A stretch of DNA of 64,000 nucleotides from Pseudomonas sp. StFLB209. GTDB lineage: Bacteria; Pseudomonadota; Gammaproteobacteria; Pseudomonadales; Pseudomonadaceae. Below are positions 43,728 to 53,918 of the stretch, piece after piece. Both the position numbers and the translations under genes were made by a program. Below the pieces are notes generated by a model. It was not told the origin of the DNA, did not search any database, and saw only the letters and a list, made by a program, of their open reading frames with translations. Location: positions 4,171,001-4,235,000 of the forward strand of contig NZ_AP014637.1 of the NCBI RefSeq assembly GCF_000829415.1, written 5' to 3'. How positions within the stretch are numbered: the stretch's first letter is position 1; every line of letters begins with the position of its first letter.

Positions 43728-43856
43728 CCAATACTGTTCGGTCAGACCGGTGGGAACAGCCGGCCGGCGTTCAGGTGGCTGTGGTCCGGCATTCCGCCGT
43801 CTTCGCTACCAAGGTAGCTCCCACAGAGGTATATAGCGCCTAACCGAACAGTATTG
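43728..43856. repeat. MITE-like inverted-repeat element, copy D
   Basis: Both terminal repeats are present: left CCAATACTGTTCGGTCAGAC and right, reversed, CAATACTGTTCGGTTAGGCG. The right arm includes CTTCGCTACCAAGGTAGCTC and CCACAGAGGTATATAGCGCC, nearly identical to copy A. The interior differs from copies A-C. It fills the gap between the aldo/keto reductase stop and the convergent helicase stop. Confidence 0.7.
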
Positions 43857-43859
43857 ACC

Positions 43860-46580
43860 CTAGCGGCGGTCCTTCTTCGGCGCTGGCGGCAACGGCGCGA
43901 ACAGCGCCTTGAGATCGTCATCGCTGAGCTTCCAGTCGCCTTGGGTACGGCCATCGAGAACACCGGCGGCCAGTGCGGATTTATCCTGCTGCAGGCGCTG
44001 GATCTTCTCTTCCACCGTACCCCGGGCAATCATCTTGTAGACGAACACCGGCTTGTCCTGACCGATCCGGTAAGCGCGGTCGGTGGCCTGATTTTCCGCC
44101 GCCGGGTTCCACCACGGATCGTAATGGATCACGGTGTCGGCAGCCGTGAGGTTAAGGCCCGTGCCGCCGGCCTTGAGGCTGATCAGGAACACCGGATGGC
44201 GGCCTTCCTGGAAGTCGCGGATCGGCGTGCGCCGGTCACGGGTCGAGCCGGTCAGCAGCGAATAGGCGATGTTGCGTTGCTCAAGCTCCTGCTCGATCAG
44301 TTCGAGCATCGAGGTGAACTGCGAAAACAGCAGGATGCGCCGTCCTTCGGCGAGCAGTTCCTCAAGCATTTCCATCAGCCCGGCAAGTTTGGCCGAGCTG
44401 CCGTGGCGCGGGTTGATCGGCATGTTGTTGACCAGCCGCAGGTCGCAACACACCTGGCGCAGCTTGAGCAGCGCTTCAAGGATGACGATCTGGCTGCGCG
44501 CCATGCCCTTGCGGTCGATCTCGTCGCGGACTTTCTTGTCCATCGCCAGGCGCACGGTTTCATACACGTCGCGCTGGCCATCGTTGAGTTCGACCCACTG
44601 GATGATCTCGGTCTTGGGCGGCAGCTCGGTGGCAACCTGCTCCTTGGTGCGGCGCAGCAGAAACGGTTTGATCCGCGAATTCAGGTGCTTGAGCCGATCA
44701 ACATTGCCATGCTTTTCGATCGCGGAGCGGTAGTTGCTGTTGAACTCCTTGCTGCTGCCCAGCCAGCCGGGCATCAGGAAGTGAAACAGTGACCAGAGTT
44801 CCCCCAGGTGGTTTTCCAGCGGTGTGCCGGACAGGCACAGGCGCTGTCGGGCCTTGAGCTGACCGGCCGCCTGGGCGGCCTTGCTCTTGGGATTCTTGAT
44901 GTACTGCGCTTCATCGAGAATCAGTACATGCAGGGGCAGTTTTTCCAGATGCTCGACATCGCGGGGCAGCAGCGCGTAGGTGGTCAGGATCAGGTCATAG
45001 CGTTGCAGGTCGGCCAGGTCCTGATGGCGCTGGGCACCGTACAGGGCCAGTACCTTCAACTGCGGGGTGAAGTGTGCTGCTTCGTCGAGCCAGTTGCCGA
45101 TCAGGCTGGTGGGCATCACCGCCAGAGCCGGACGATCAAGACGCCCGGCCTGTTTTTCCAGCAACAAGTGGCTGAGGGTCTGCAGGGTCTTGCCCAGGCC
45201 CATGTCATCGGCCAGTACGCCACCGACTTCCAGCTCGCGCAGCGACTGCATCCAGCTCAGGCCCTCAAGCTGATAAGCGCGCAACTGGGCGTTGAGCCCC
45301 TCGGGCAGGCTGACGGTCGCATCCTTGATATTGGCCAGGCGTTCAGCGAAATGCCGCAGTCGGTCACCGCCTTCCCAGGACAGCGGCAGCTCGTCGAGTT
45401 CGACCAGCCGCGCCGCGTCGGCGGTGTTCAGGCGCAGGCGCGGGTTGTCCGGCTCGCGCCAGTAGAAATCGCCAAGCGTGGCCAGCACCGGTTTGAGCCG
45501 GCCAAAGGGCAGGGCAATCTGCACCGGGCTACCACCGCTCTGGGTGAAGTGGTTGAGCTGCACCAGCAATTGTTCTTCATCGCCGCGTTTGGCCACGGCG
45601 GCGGGGCTGGTCAGTTCGGGATGGCTGCGCAGCAGGTTGATCAGGATCGGCAGCAGGCTCAGGCGCTCGCCATTGACGATGATGCCCAGTTCCAGGTCGA
45701 ACCAGTTACGGTCTTGCTGCTCGTCGACCACGGCATACCAGTCATCCACCGGCGTGACATCGAAGCCGAAACCGTCGCGGATGTCGATTTCCCAGCCTTG
45801 CTCACGCAGTTTCGGCAGGTCATCGAGCACAAAATGCAGCCAGGCTTTTTCGCCGGGCAGCTCGTACATTTCACCTGCGCTGTCAGGCAGTGCCTTGCTT
45901 TGCCGGGTGGCGATCTTGAAGCCCATGTCGCTCAGTTGCTGGCGCAGCTCGCGTTCGCGCTCGCCTTGACGGCGGATGCGCAGGGTTTCGGTCGCGGTGT
46001 GTTCGAGGATGTCACTTTTCTGGTTGACAAGATCGCTGCCCAGGCTGCTGGTCAGGATGCTTACATGGGTGGTGCCTATCGCATAGTGCTTGCCGTAGGC
46101 AAATGCCAACGCCGCACGGTGATGAGTCTGCCGCTGCATGCGCCCGTTACGCGGTTCGAAGGCGGTGAATTCGAGGCTGGCCAGGGTCAGGCGCGGACGC
46201 GGTTGCAGGTCATCGATCAGCCGCTCGGGCAGTTTCGGCTGCGCGAGCGCTGGCGCTGGCATGGCCTGCAGCAGTTCATCGCGGTTGTGCGGGTCTTGCA
46301 GGTAATGCAGCGCCGCCACGCAGTGCTTGCAGTCTCTGCGTACCGGGCAGGTGCAGGTGCATACCAGGTAATGCGGGGTCAGCGCCGGGTCCTGAAGCAC
46401 CAGCGACTGGCTGTAGCGCTCGCCACCGCTGCCACGACAGCGGGTACGCACGACCTGGTCGCTGACCTGCTCAAGGCTGATGCGTTTCTGTCGCGCATAG
46501 TCACGACCGCGCTCAAGCGTCTGGGCTTTGAAGAAGTGTGTCCATGGTCTGGCCAGGACTTTTTCAAGAATCGATGACAC
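43860..46580 (-). CDS. SNF2-family helicase with N-terminal SWIM zinc finger
   Basis: 906 residues. The SWIM motif C-x-C (CTCTCPVRRDCKHCVAALHY) lies at about 75-100, followed by a bacterial SNF2 N-terminal domain, then the ATPase core: Walker A DDMGLGKTLQT, DEAQ box LILDEAQYIKN, GTPLENHLGELWSLF, and motif VI RAYRIGQDKPV. It is a double-stranded-DNA translocase of the RapA-like/HepA superfamily; its cellular role in Pseudomonas is not defined. The start is GTG at 46580 with a weak ribosome site. Confidence 0.9.
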   Translation of the reverse strand: MSSILEKVLARPWTHFFKAQTLERGRDYARQKRISLEQVSDQVVRTRCRGSGGERYSQSLVLQDPALTPHYLVCTCTCPVRRDCKHCVAALHYLQDPHNRDELLQAMPAPALAQPKLPERLIDDLQPRPRLTLASLEFTAFEPRNGRMQRQTHHRAALAFAYGKHYAIGTTHVSILTSSLGSDLVNQKSDILEHTATETLRIRRQGERERELRQQLSDMGFKIATRQSKALPDSAGEMYELPGEKAWLHFVLDDLPKLREQGWEIDIRDGFGFDVTPVDDWYAVVDEQQDRNWFDLELGIIVNGERLSLLPILINLLRSHPELTSPAAVAKRGDEEQLLVQLNHFTQSGGSPVQIALPFGRLKPVLATLGDFYWREPDNPRLRLNTADAARLVELDELPLSWEGGDRLRHFAERLANIKDATVSLPEGLNAQLRAYQLEGLSWMQSLRELEVGGVLADDMGLGKTLQTLSHLLLEKQAGRLDRPALAVMPTSLIGNWLDEAAHFTPQLKVLALYGAQRHQDLADLQRYDLILTTYALLPRDVEHLEKLPLHVLILDEAQYIKNPKSKAAQAAGQLKARQRLCLSGTPLENHLGELWSLFHFLMPGWLGSSKEFNSNYRSAIEKHGNVDRLKHLNSRIKPFLLRRTKEQVATELPPKTEIIQWVELNDGQRDVYETVRLAMDKKVRDEIDRKGMARSQIVILEALLKLRQVCCDLRLVNNMPINPRHGSSAKLAGLMEMLEELLAEGRRILLFSQFTSMLELIEQELEQRNIAYSLLTGSTRDRRTPIRDFQEGRHPVFLISLKAGGTGLNLTAADTVIHYDPWWNPAAENQATDRAYRIGQDKPVFVYKMIARGTVEEKIQRLQQDKSALAAGVLDGRTQGDWKLSDDDLKALFAPLPPAPKKDRR

Positions 46581-46647
46581 CGGTGTGTAAGGCCTTGCAG
46601 TGGCGATGCTTTGAACAAGCCGGACAGTGTACCCGGCTTTGCGCGGA

Positions 46648-47184
46648 TCAGAGTGGAGAAACCTTGATCAGCAGGGCCAGGCTGCCGTAGTCGAGGAAGG
46701 TCAGCTCGCCGTTCTTGATCCGGGCGCTCTGCTTGAGCCGCTCGCTGCCTTGCAAAATACCGTGGCTATCGAGGCGGTTGACCCAGAATTCTGCGTCGTA
46801 GTCGGTGAAGCGGCCGATCGCCACGCTCAGCGTGCCTTGCACCGGGAAATGACCGAACTGCTCATCACCCTGGGTCACGGCCACGCGGCTCGGTTGCTCG
46901 CCGATCTGTTGCTGCCAGGCGCGGTGCATCAGTACCTGATACTGGCCGCTGGCGGTGAGTTTTTCGGCCAGGCCGTTGAGTGCAGTGGCGCGCTGGTTGC
47001 CGGCTTCAATCCGGGGCGCGCCGGCGTCCCAGTGCTCGGGCGCCGGTTGTGGGGTCGCGGCCGGCTCGCCGAGTTGGCGGAACAGGATGGCTTCGACCAG
47101 GTATTGATCATTGGCAAAGGCGCTCGGGGACAGCGCAGCCAGTAGCACGGTGGTGAACAGGATCAATGAGCGGTACATGCGCAT
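46648..47184 (-). CDS. csiV: CsiV family periplasmic protein
   Basis: 178 residues with signal peptide (MRMYRSLILFTTVLLAALSP, cleavage near AFAN). The mature part matches CsiV (YLVEAILFRQLG at the start; LKQSARIKNGELTFLDYGSL at the end), which in Vibrio binds peptidoglycan and activates LpoA/PBP1A. AAGGA lies 7 nt before the ATG at 47184; a GTG at 47190 is too close. It is directly downstream of mfd (gap 11 bp) as in other Pseudomonas, so likely cotranscribed. Confidence 0.82.
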   Translation of the reverse strand: MRMYRSLILFTTVLLAALSPSAFANDQYLVEAILFRQLGEPAATPQPAPEHWDAGAPRIEAGNQRATALNGLAEKLTASGQYQVLMHRAWQQQIGEQPSRVAVTQGDEQFGHFPVQGTLSVAIGRFTDYDAEFWVNRLDSHGILQGSERLKQSARIKNGELTFLDYGSLALLIKVSPL

Positions 47185-47195
47185 GAACACATCCT

Positions 47196-50100
47196 TCAGG
47201 CAGATTTCGGGGTCAGGCGCTCCAGCAGCGCCTCAATGGTGTTGAAGCGCTCCTCAGGGCGTTCCATCGGCACCATGAATTTGAACAGCGTGGCGCCTTC
47301 GAATTTGTAACGGTTGGGCTGGCCCTGAATCAGCTTGATCAGGGTCAGCGGGTCGACCGGCGTGTTGGCCGCGAACTCGATACGCCCGCCCTGCGGCCCG
47401 GCGTCGATCTTGCTGATCCCCAGTTGCTCGGCGACCAGTTTCAGGTGAGTGATGCGCACCAGGCTTTTGGTCGGCTCAGGCAGCAGGCCGAAGCGGTCGA
47501 TCATTTCGACCTGCAGATCCTTGAGGCCGTCTTCGTCGGTGGCGTTGGCGATGCGCTTGTAGAGGATCAGCCGTGCATGCACGTCGGGCAGGTAGTCCTC
47601 GGGAATCAGTGCCGGTACGCGCAGGTTGATTTCCGGGCCGCCGCCCAGCGGCTGGTCGAGGTTGGGCTGTTCGCCTTTGCGAATGGCCTTGACCGCACGT
47701 TCGAGCATTTCCATGTACAGAGTGAAGCCCACCGCCTGGATCTGGCCGCTCTGGCCGTCGCCAAGCAGTTCACCGGCGCCGCGAATTTCCAGGTCGTTGG
47801 TGGCCAGCACGAAACCGGCGCCCAGGTCCTGGGTATTGGCGATTGCTTCCAGACGCTTTTCGGCATCCGGGGTGACCTGCTTGCGCGGCGGGGTCAGCAG
47901 GTAGGCATAGGCCTGGTGGTGACTGCGCCCGACCCGGCCGCGCAACTGGTGCAACTGGGCCAGGCCGAACTTGTCGGCACGCTCGATGATGATGGTGTTG
48001 GCGCTCGGCACGTCGATGCCGGTCTCGATGATGGTCGAGGCCACCAGCACGTTGAAGCGCTTGTGGTAGAAGTCGCTCATCACCTGTTCGAGTTCACGCT
48101 CGCGCATTTGTCCGTGCCCGATGCCGATGCGGGCCTCGGGCACCAGTTCAGCGAGGTCGGAGGCGCATTTCTCGATGGTCTTCACGTCGTTGTGCAGGTA
48201 GTACACCTGGCCGCCGCGCAGCAGTTCACGCAGTAGCGCTTCCTTGACCGTGGGCTTGTTCTGCTCCATGACGAAGGTGCGCACCGACAGCCGACGGGCT
48301 GGCGGGGTGGCGATGATCGACAGGTCGCGCATGCCTGACACTGCCATGTTCAAGGTGCGCGGGATCGGTGTGGCGGTCAGGGTCAGGATGTCGACTTCAC
48401 TGCGCAGGTTTTTCAGCTGTTCTTTCTGGCGCACCCCGAAGCGGTGTTCTTCGTCGATGATCACCAGGCCCAGGTTCTTGAACTTCACATCGTCCGAGAG
48501 CAGCTTGTGGGTGCCGATGACGATGTCGATCTTGCCTTCGGCCAGATCGGCCACGGCGGCGTTGACTTCCTTGGCCGATTTGAAGCGGCTCATCACCTCG
48601 ACCTTGACCGGCCAGTCGGCGAAGCGGTCGCGGAAACTGTTGTAGTGCTGCTGGGCGAGCAGGGTGGTGGGCACCAGCACCGCGACCTGGCGGCCGCCAT
48701 GCACGGCAATGAACGCAGCGCGCATGGCCACTTCGGTCTTGCCAAAGCCCACGTCGCCACACACCAGGCGATCCATGGGTTTGGCGGCGAGCATGTCGGC
48801 GCGTACGGCCTCGATGCTCGACTGTTGGTCGGGAGTTTCTTCGAACGGGAACCCGGCGCTGAACGTCGCGTAATCGGCTTTCGGGTCTTCGAAGGCATAA
48901 CCTTCGCGAGCTGCGCGGCGGGCGTAAATGTCCAGCAGTTCGGCGGCCACGTCGCGGACCTGTTCGGCCGCCTTGCGCTTGGCCTTCTGCCAGACTTCCG
49001 AACCCAGCCGGTGCAGCGGTGCCAGTTCGTCATCGCTGCCGGTGTAGCGGGCGATCAGGTGCAGGTTGGCCACCGGCACGTAGAGCTTGGCGTCGTCGGC
49101 GTACACCAGGGTCAGGAACTCGGCGACCTGGTTGTCGACCTCAATGGTCGCCAGCCCCTGATAGCGGCCCACCCCGTGGTCGATATGCACCACCGGCGCG
49201 CCTTCGCGCAGTTCGGTAAGGTTCTTGATAACCGCATCGTTGCCGTGCTCGGCGCGTTTTTCCCGGCGCCTGCGCTGCATGACCCGCTGACCGAACAGCG
49301 GGCTCTCGGCGACCAGCGCCAGGGATGGGTCATCGAGAACCAGGCCTTCATCCAGCGGCGCGATGGTGATTGCCAAACGTTCAGTGCCGGCGACGAAATC
49401 CTGCCAGCCCTCGACGGTTTTCGGCCGCAGTTTGAGGCGATCAAGCAGTTCCAGCAGCACCTCGCGGCGGCCGGCCGATTCGGCGGTGAACAGCACGCGG
49501 CCGGGGAACTGATCGAGGAAGTTCGACAGCGCCGCCAGTGGCTGACTGGCCTTGGCTTCGATGGCCAGTTCTGGCAAGGGCTGGGCCGGGAAACGTTCGC
49601 GACCGGCACCGGCTTCGATGTCCTGCTGGCTGGCGACCACCCGCGGCCAGTTCTTCAGGCGGGCAAAGCAGTCTTCCACCGGCAGGAACAGTTCGGCAGG
49701 CGGCAGCAGCGGCCGGTTGGGGTCGATGCGCCGTTCTTCATAACGATTGCGTACGTCGTTCCAGAAGTTCTCGGCCGCCTGCTCGATGCCGGGCAGGGAG
49801 AACACCTGGGTGTCCTGCGGCAGGTAATCGAACAGGGTCGAGGTTTCTTCGAAAAACAGCGGAATGTAATACTCGATCCCGGCCGGGGTGATGCCGCTGT
49901 TGAGGTCCTGGAAGATCGGGCTGCGGCGAAAGTCGACATCGAAGCGTTCGCGAAAGCGCGCCTTGAAGCGCACCACTTCATCCTTGTGCAGCGGAAATTC
50001 CTTGGCCGGCAGCAGGCGCACAGACTCGACCTTGTCGATTGAGCGCTGGGTGTCCGGGTCGAAGGTGCGCAGGGTTTCGATTTCATCGTCGAACAGGTCG

Positions 50101-50645
50101 ATCCGATAAGGCAGTTTGCTGCCCATTGGGAACAGGTCCAGCAGGGCCCCGCGCACGGTGAACTCGCCATGCTCGTAAACCGTGTCGACGTAGCGGTAGC
50201 CGCTGGCCTCCAGCCGAGTGCGCATGGCTTCGACGTCAAGCTTCTGGCCGACATCCAGCACCAGGCTGCTGCCCAGCAGGAATCGGGTCGGGGCCAGGCG
50301 GTGCAGGGCGGTGGTGATCGGCACCACCAGCACGCCGTGGTCCAGTTCCGGCAGGCGGTACAGGCTGGAGATCCGCTGCGAAATGATGTCCTGATGCGGC
50401 GAGAACAGGTCGTAGGGTAGGGTTTCCCAGTCCGGGAAATGCAGCACCGCAAGCTCCGGGGCGAAGAATTTCAGCTCCTGCTCAAGACGCTCGGCACTCT
50501 GGCTGTCAGCGGTCAGCAACAGGGTAAAGCGCCGCGCGGCGCTGGCAGCTTCGGCGATGGCCAGGCTTAAGGCGGCACCTTGCAGGTTGCCCCAGTGTTG
50601 TTTGCCGGCGGCGGCAGGCAGATGCGGTAGGCGCAGAACAGACAC
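47196..50645 (-). CDS. mfd: Transcription-repair coupling factor Mfd
   Basis: 1149 residues, full length. The N-terminal UvrB-like domains (about 1-350) bind UvrA. The RNA polymerase-interacting domain lies around 480-560 (EGAPVVHIDHGVGRYQGLAT). The translocase motor carries Walker A CGDVGFGKTEVAMRAA, DEEH box IIDEEHRFGV and TATPIPRTLNMA. The TRCF motif follows (LRGRVGRSHHQAYAYLL). It pushes stalled polymerase off lesions and recruits excision repair. The start is GTG at 50645. It is the first gene of the mfd-csiV unit, divergent from gap. Confidence 0.97.
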   Translation of the reverse strand: MSVLRLPHLPAAAGKQHWGNLQGAALSLAIAEAASAARRFTLLLTADSQSAERLEQELKFFAPELAVLHFPDWETLPYDLFSPHQDIISQRISSLYRLPELDHGVLVVPITTALHRLAPTRFLLGSSLVLDVGQKLDVEAMRTRLEASGYRYVDTVYEHGEFTVRGALLDLFPMGSKLPYRIDLFDDEIETLRTFDPDTQRSIDKVESVRLLPAKEFPLHKDEVVRFKARFRERFDVDFRRSPIFQDLNSGITPAGIEYYIPLFFEETSTLFDYLPQDTQVFSLPGIEQAAENFWNDVRNRYEERRIDPNRPLLPPAELFLPVEDCFARLKNWPRVVASQQDIEAGAGRERFPAQPLPELAIEAKASQPLAALSNFLDQFPGRVLFTAESAGRREVLLELLDRLKLRPKTVEGWQDFVAGTERLAITIAPLDEGLVLDDPSLALVAESPLFGQRVMQRRRREKRAEHGNDAVIKNLTELREGAPVVHIDHGVGRYQGLATIEVDNQVAEFLTLVYADDAKLYVPVANLHLIARYTGSDDELAPLHRLGSEVWQKAKRKAAEQVRDVAAELLDIYARRAAREGYAFEDPKADYATFSAGFPFEETPDQQSSIEAVRADMLAAKPMDRLVCGDVGFGKTEVAMRAAFIAVHGGRQVAVLVPTTLLAQQHYNSFRDRFADWPVKVEVMSRFKSAKEVNAAVADLAEGKIDIVIGTHKLLSDDVKFKNLGLVIIDEEHRFGVRQKEQLKNLRSEVDILTLTATPIPRTLNMAVSGMRDLSIIATPPARRLSVRTFVMEQNKPTVKEALLRELLRGGQVYYLHNDVKTIEKCASDLAELVPEARIGIGHGQMRERELEQVMSDFYHKRFNVLVASTIIETGIDVPSANTIIIERADKFGLAQLHQLRGRVGRSHHQAYAYLLTPPRKQVTPDAEKRLEAIANTQDLGAGFVLATNDLEIRGAGELLGDGQSGQIQAVGFTLYMEMLERAVKAIRKGEQPNLDQPLGGGPEINLRVPALIPEDYLPDVHARLILYKRIANATDEDGLKDLQVEMIDRFGLLPEPTKSLVRITHLKLVAEQLGISKIDAGPQGGRIEFAANTPVDPLTLIKLIQGQPNRYKFEGATLFKFMVPMERPEERFNTIEALLERLTPKSA

Positions 50646-50848
50646 GGACGGTCGGACTCCAGCTGGGCGACAAAGGCGGCGATTGTAACGGGGTGCAGTG
50701 GGGCTGTCAGTTTTCCAGCGCTGTCGGCGGGCTTTTAAACATGGAATTTATGTAGTGCCAGAAGATCTGACAACCGCGCATTGCTCATAAACACTGGGGC
50801 GGTCATAATGTAGCCCCTTTTTTCAGCCCCTACATGTGGAAGGTTCCC

Positions 50849-52297
50849 GTGACTCAGAAGCCCGACCAGTGCCTTGGTGAATGGATCGATCGTGAAGCCC
50901 TCGCCGAGGCGATGATCCCGCTCCTCGGCCAGCTGTACCGCAATAACAATGTGGTCACTTCGATCTACGGCCGCAGCCTGATCAACCGTTCAGTCATCGC
51001 GATTCTCAAGGCTCACCGCTTTGCCCGTCATCGCCAGGCCGATGCGAGCGAGTTGTCCGTACACGAGACTTTCCCCCTGCTCAAGGCCATGAGCGAGCTC
51101 AAGCTGGGCGCCGCTTCCGTGGACCTGGGCCGTCTGGCCGTCAAGTTCAAGACCGAAGGCAACGGCCGCAGCGCCGAGGAATTCGTGCGTGCCGAACTGG
51201 CCGCCGTGGTGGGTCAGCAAAGTGCTACGCCTGCCAAGGGCAAGGACGTGGTCCTGTACGGTTTCGGCCGCATCGGCCGCCTGCTGGCGCGTATCCTGAT
51301 CGAAAAAACCGGTGGTGGTCTGGGCCTGCGCCTGCGCGCCATCGTGGTGCGCAAAGGCGCCGAGAACGATCTGGTCAAGCGCGCCAGCCTGCTGCGCCGC
51401 GACTCGGTGCATGGTTCGTTCGACGGCACCATCACCATCGATGAAGCCAACAGCACCATCACCGCCAACGGCAACCTGATCCAGGTGATCTACGCCAAGA
51501 GCCCGACCGAGGTGGATTACACCCAGTACGGTATCAGCGACGCGCTGCTGGTGGACAACACCGGTGTATGGCGTGACGCCGACGGTCTGGGCCAGCACCT
51601 GACCTGCCCGGGTGTTGATCGTGTGGTGCTGACCGCGCCGGGCAAAGGCAAGCTCAAGAACATCGTGCACGGTATCAACCACGGTCAGATCACTGCCGAT
51701 GACAAGATCATCTCGGCGGCGTCCTGCACCACCAACGCTATCGTGCCGGTGCTCAAGGTGGTCAATGACAAGTACGGCATCGTCAACGGTCACGTTGAAA
51801 CCGTTCACTCGTACACCAACGACCAGAACCTGATCGACAACTTCCACAAAGGTTCGCGCCGTGGCCGTAGCGCCGCGCTGAACATGGTCATCACCGAGAC
51901 CGGTGCCGCCACCGCAGCTGCCAAAGCACTGCCGGAACTGGCTGGCAAGCTGACCGGTAACGCGATTCGCGTGCCGACGCCGAACGTCTCGATGGCGATC
52001 CTGAACCTGAACCTGGAGAAGGCCACCACTCGCGAAGAGATCAACGAATACCTGCGCGACACCGCGCTGTATTCGGATCTGCACAAGCAGATCGACTACG
52101 TCAACTCGCAGGAAGTGGTTTCCACCGACTTCGTCGGCTCGCGTCACGCCGGTGTTGTCGACGCCGAAGCGACCATCGCCAACGACAACCGCGTTGTGCT
52201 GTACGTCTGGTACGACAACGAGTTCGGTTACAGCTGCCAGGTGGTGCGCGTGATGGAAGACATGGCCGGGGTCAACCCGCCAGCGTTTCCTGCGTAA
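50849..52297 (+). CDS. gap: Glyceraldehyde-3-phosphate dehydrogenase, long form
   Basis: 482 residues: an N-terminal extension of about 125 residues (LGEWIDREALAEAMIPLLGQ ...) precedes a normal GAPDH (VVLYGFGRIGRLLARILIEK; catalytic Cys in SAASCTTNAIVPVL; C-terminus WYDNEFGYSCQVVRVMEDMA). This long form sits next to mfd in Pseudomonas and is the second GAPDH, generally assigned to gluconeogenesis; cofactor preference is not evident here. The start is GTG at 50849, 6 nt after GGAAGG; the ATG five codons earlier overlaps that site. Confidence 0.92.
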   Translation: MTQKPDQCLGEWIDREALAEAMIPLLGQLYRNNNVVTSIYGRSLINRSVIAILKAHRFARHRQADASELSVHETFPLLKAMSELKLGAASVDLGRLAVKFKTEGNGRSAEEFVRAELAAVVGQQSATPAKGKDVVLYGFGRIGRLLARILIEKTGGGLGLRLRAIVVRKGAENDLVKRASLLRRDSVHGSFDGTITIDEANSTITANGNLIQVIYAKSPTEVDYTQYGISDALLVDNTGVWRDADGLGQHLTCPGVDRVVLTAPGKGKLKNIVHGINHGQITADDKIISAASCTTNAIVPVLKVVNDKYGIVNGHVETVHSYTNDQNLIDNFHKGSRRGRSAALNMVITETGAATAAAKALPELAGKLTGNAIRVPTPNVSMAILNLNLEKATTREEINEYLRDTALYSDLHKQIDYVNSQEVVSTDFVGSRHAGVVDAEATIANDNRVVLYVWYDNEFGYSCQVVRVMEDMAGVNPPAFPA

Positions 52298-52311
52298 ACG
52301 CAGCTTTAAGT

Positions 52312-52456
52312 TGTAAGCGGCAAGCTGCAAGTGGGTGTTGTCTGGGCTGACCGGGCATCACCAGAAAAAACGGGTCGAATGTTCGACCCGTTTTTTTTCG
52401 TCTGCAGTTTGTGCAGGCGGCGCGCTCAGCTTGCGGCTTGAAGCTTGCCGCTTGTA
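52312..52456. repeat. Inverted repeat pair flanking the gap/MFS terminator
   Basis: TGTAAGCGGCAAGCTGCAAG (52312-52331) and the reverse complement of 52437-52456 agree at 17 of 20 positions. The right copy lies within the last codons of the MFS gene (C-terminus TSGKLQAAS). Confidence 0.55.
52371..52398. terminator. Bidirectional terminator between gap and the MFS gene
   Basis: CGGGTCGAA-tg-TTCGACCCG with TTTTTTTT on one side and AAAAAA on the other, so it can end transcription from both convergent genes. Confidence 0.93.
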
Positions 52457-53712
52457 GCGCTCTTGGCCCGGAACAGCACCAGGGTGGCGATGAGGCCAAG
52501 GATCGCCGCGCCGGTCAGCCAGATGCCTGGTGCCGCTTTGTTGCCCAGTTCATGAATCAGCCAGGTGCAGGCTGCCGGGGTGAAGCCTCCGAAGGTGGCG
52601 GTGGCCAGGCTATAGGCCAGCGAGAAACCGGTGGTGCGTACATCGGCGGGCATGATCTCGGTCAGCGCCACGACCATCGCGCCGTTGTAACTGCCATACA
52701 GGAATGACAGCCACAGCTCGACGGTCAGCAGGTTGGCAAAACTGGGGTGCGCGACCAGCCAGGACAGGGCAGGGTAGGCGGTGAGAATGGCCAGCACGGT
52801 GGCGCCGATCAGCAATGGCCGCCGCCCGATGCGGTCGGACAGGCTGCCCATCACCGGCAGCCAGATGAAGTTCGACACGCCGACGCAGACGGTCACCAGC
52901 AAGCTTTCCAGGTCGCTCAGGTGCAGTTCGTTCTTGCCGAAGGTCGGGGTGTAGGCGGTGATCAGGTAGAACGATACGGTAGTCATCACCACCAGCGCCA
53001 TGCCGGCCAATACCAGGCCGAAGTTCTGGCGGATCGAGCGCAGCACTTCACTCAACGTCGGGCGATGCTTGCGCGCTTCGAACTCTGGAGACTCCTCAAG
53101 CGAACGACGGATGATAAACAGCGCCGGCACGATCAGGCAGCCGATGAAGAACGGCAGGCGCCAGCCCCAGTCGCCCATCTGCTCAGGGCTCAACCAGTGA
53201 TTCAGCGCCACACCCAGCAGCCCGGCAAACACCACAGCAGCCTGTTGGCTGGCCGACTGCCAACTGACAAAGAAGCCTTTGCGGCCTGGCGTTGAAATTT
53301 CCGCGAGATAAACCGACACGCCGCCCAGCTCAACGCCGGCCGAGAAGCCCTGCAACAAGCGGCCCAGCAGAACGAGCAAGGGCGCGGCCAGGCCGATACT
53401 GTTGTAGCCGGGCACGCAGGCGATCAGCAACGTACCCATGGCCATCAGACCCAGAGTAATTAGCAGCCCTTTACGGCGCCCGTGGCGGTCAATGTAAGCG
53501 CCCAGAAAAATCGCCCCTAACGGCCGCATCAGAAAGCCGGCGCCGAAGGTGGCCAGCGACAGCATCAGCGAGGCAAATGCGCTGTCGGTAGGGAAAAACG
53601 TCTTGGCAATGGCCGTGGCGTAGAAGCCATAGACCATGAAGTCGTACATTTCGAGAAAATTGCCGCTGACAACGCGAAAAATCGCCTTGCCTTTGCTGGT
53701 GGTTGTGGTCAT
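52426..53712 (-). CDS. MFS metabolite:H+ symporter (citrate/tricarballylate type)
   Basis: 428 residues, twelve transmembrane segments, MHS subfamily with the family signatures [34 protein letters not shown] (loop 2-3) and a second DRIGRRPLL repeat. Close relatives import citrate, tricarballylate or other organic acids; the exact substrate is unknown. The last codons come from an intergenic repeat, suggesting the C-terminus was altered by repeat insertion. It is convergent with gap. Confidence 0.88.
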   Translation of the reverse strand: MTTTTSKGKAIFRVVSGNFLEMYDFMVYGFYATAIAKTFFPTDSAFASLMLSLATFGAGFLMRPLGAIFLGAYIDRHGRRKGLLITLGLMAMGTLLIACVPGYNSIGLAAPLLVLLGRLLQGFSAGVELGGVSVYLAEISTPGRKGFFVSWQSASQQAAVVFAGLLGVALNHWLSPEQMGDWGWRLPFFIGCLIVPALFIIRRSLEESPEFEARKHRPTLSEVLRSIRQNFGLVLAGMALVVMTTVSFYLITAYTPTFGKNELHLSDLESLLVTVCVGVSNFIWLPVMGSLSDRIGRRPLLIGATVLAILTAYPALSWLVAHPSFANLLTVELWLSFLYGSYNGAMVVALTEIMPADVRTTGFSLAYSLATATFGGFTPAACTWLIHELGNKAAPGIWLTGAAILGLIATLVLFRAKSATSGKLQAAS

Positions 53713-53918
53713 GGCTCTGACTCTTCAGGCTGGATATTGAGGTTGTTGGTCAGTCTGCTGGCTGCCGTGGCAGCACTCCGGGTCTGTGCCCGGATGAGGG
53801 CTATTTGTAACAGTATGTGTAAAAATGCCCTCAAACAACCTGTCCAGAGCCGTTAGCGAGCTAATGAAAGGCTGGTTCAAGGTTTGTTCAGGTTGGCAGG
53901 GGCAGCAGGCAAAAAAGG

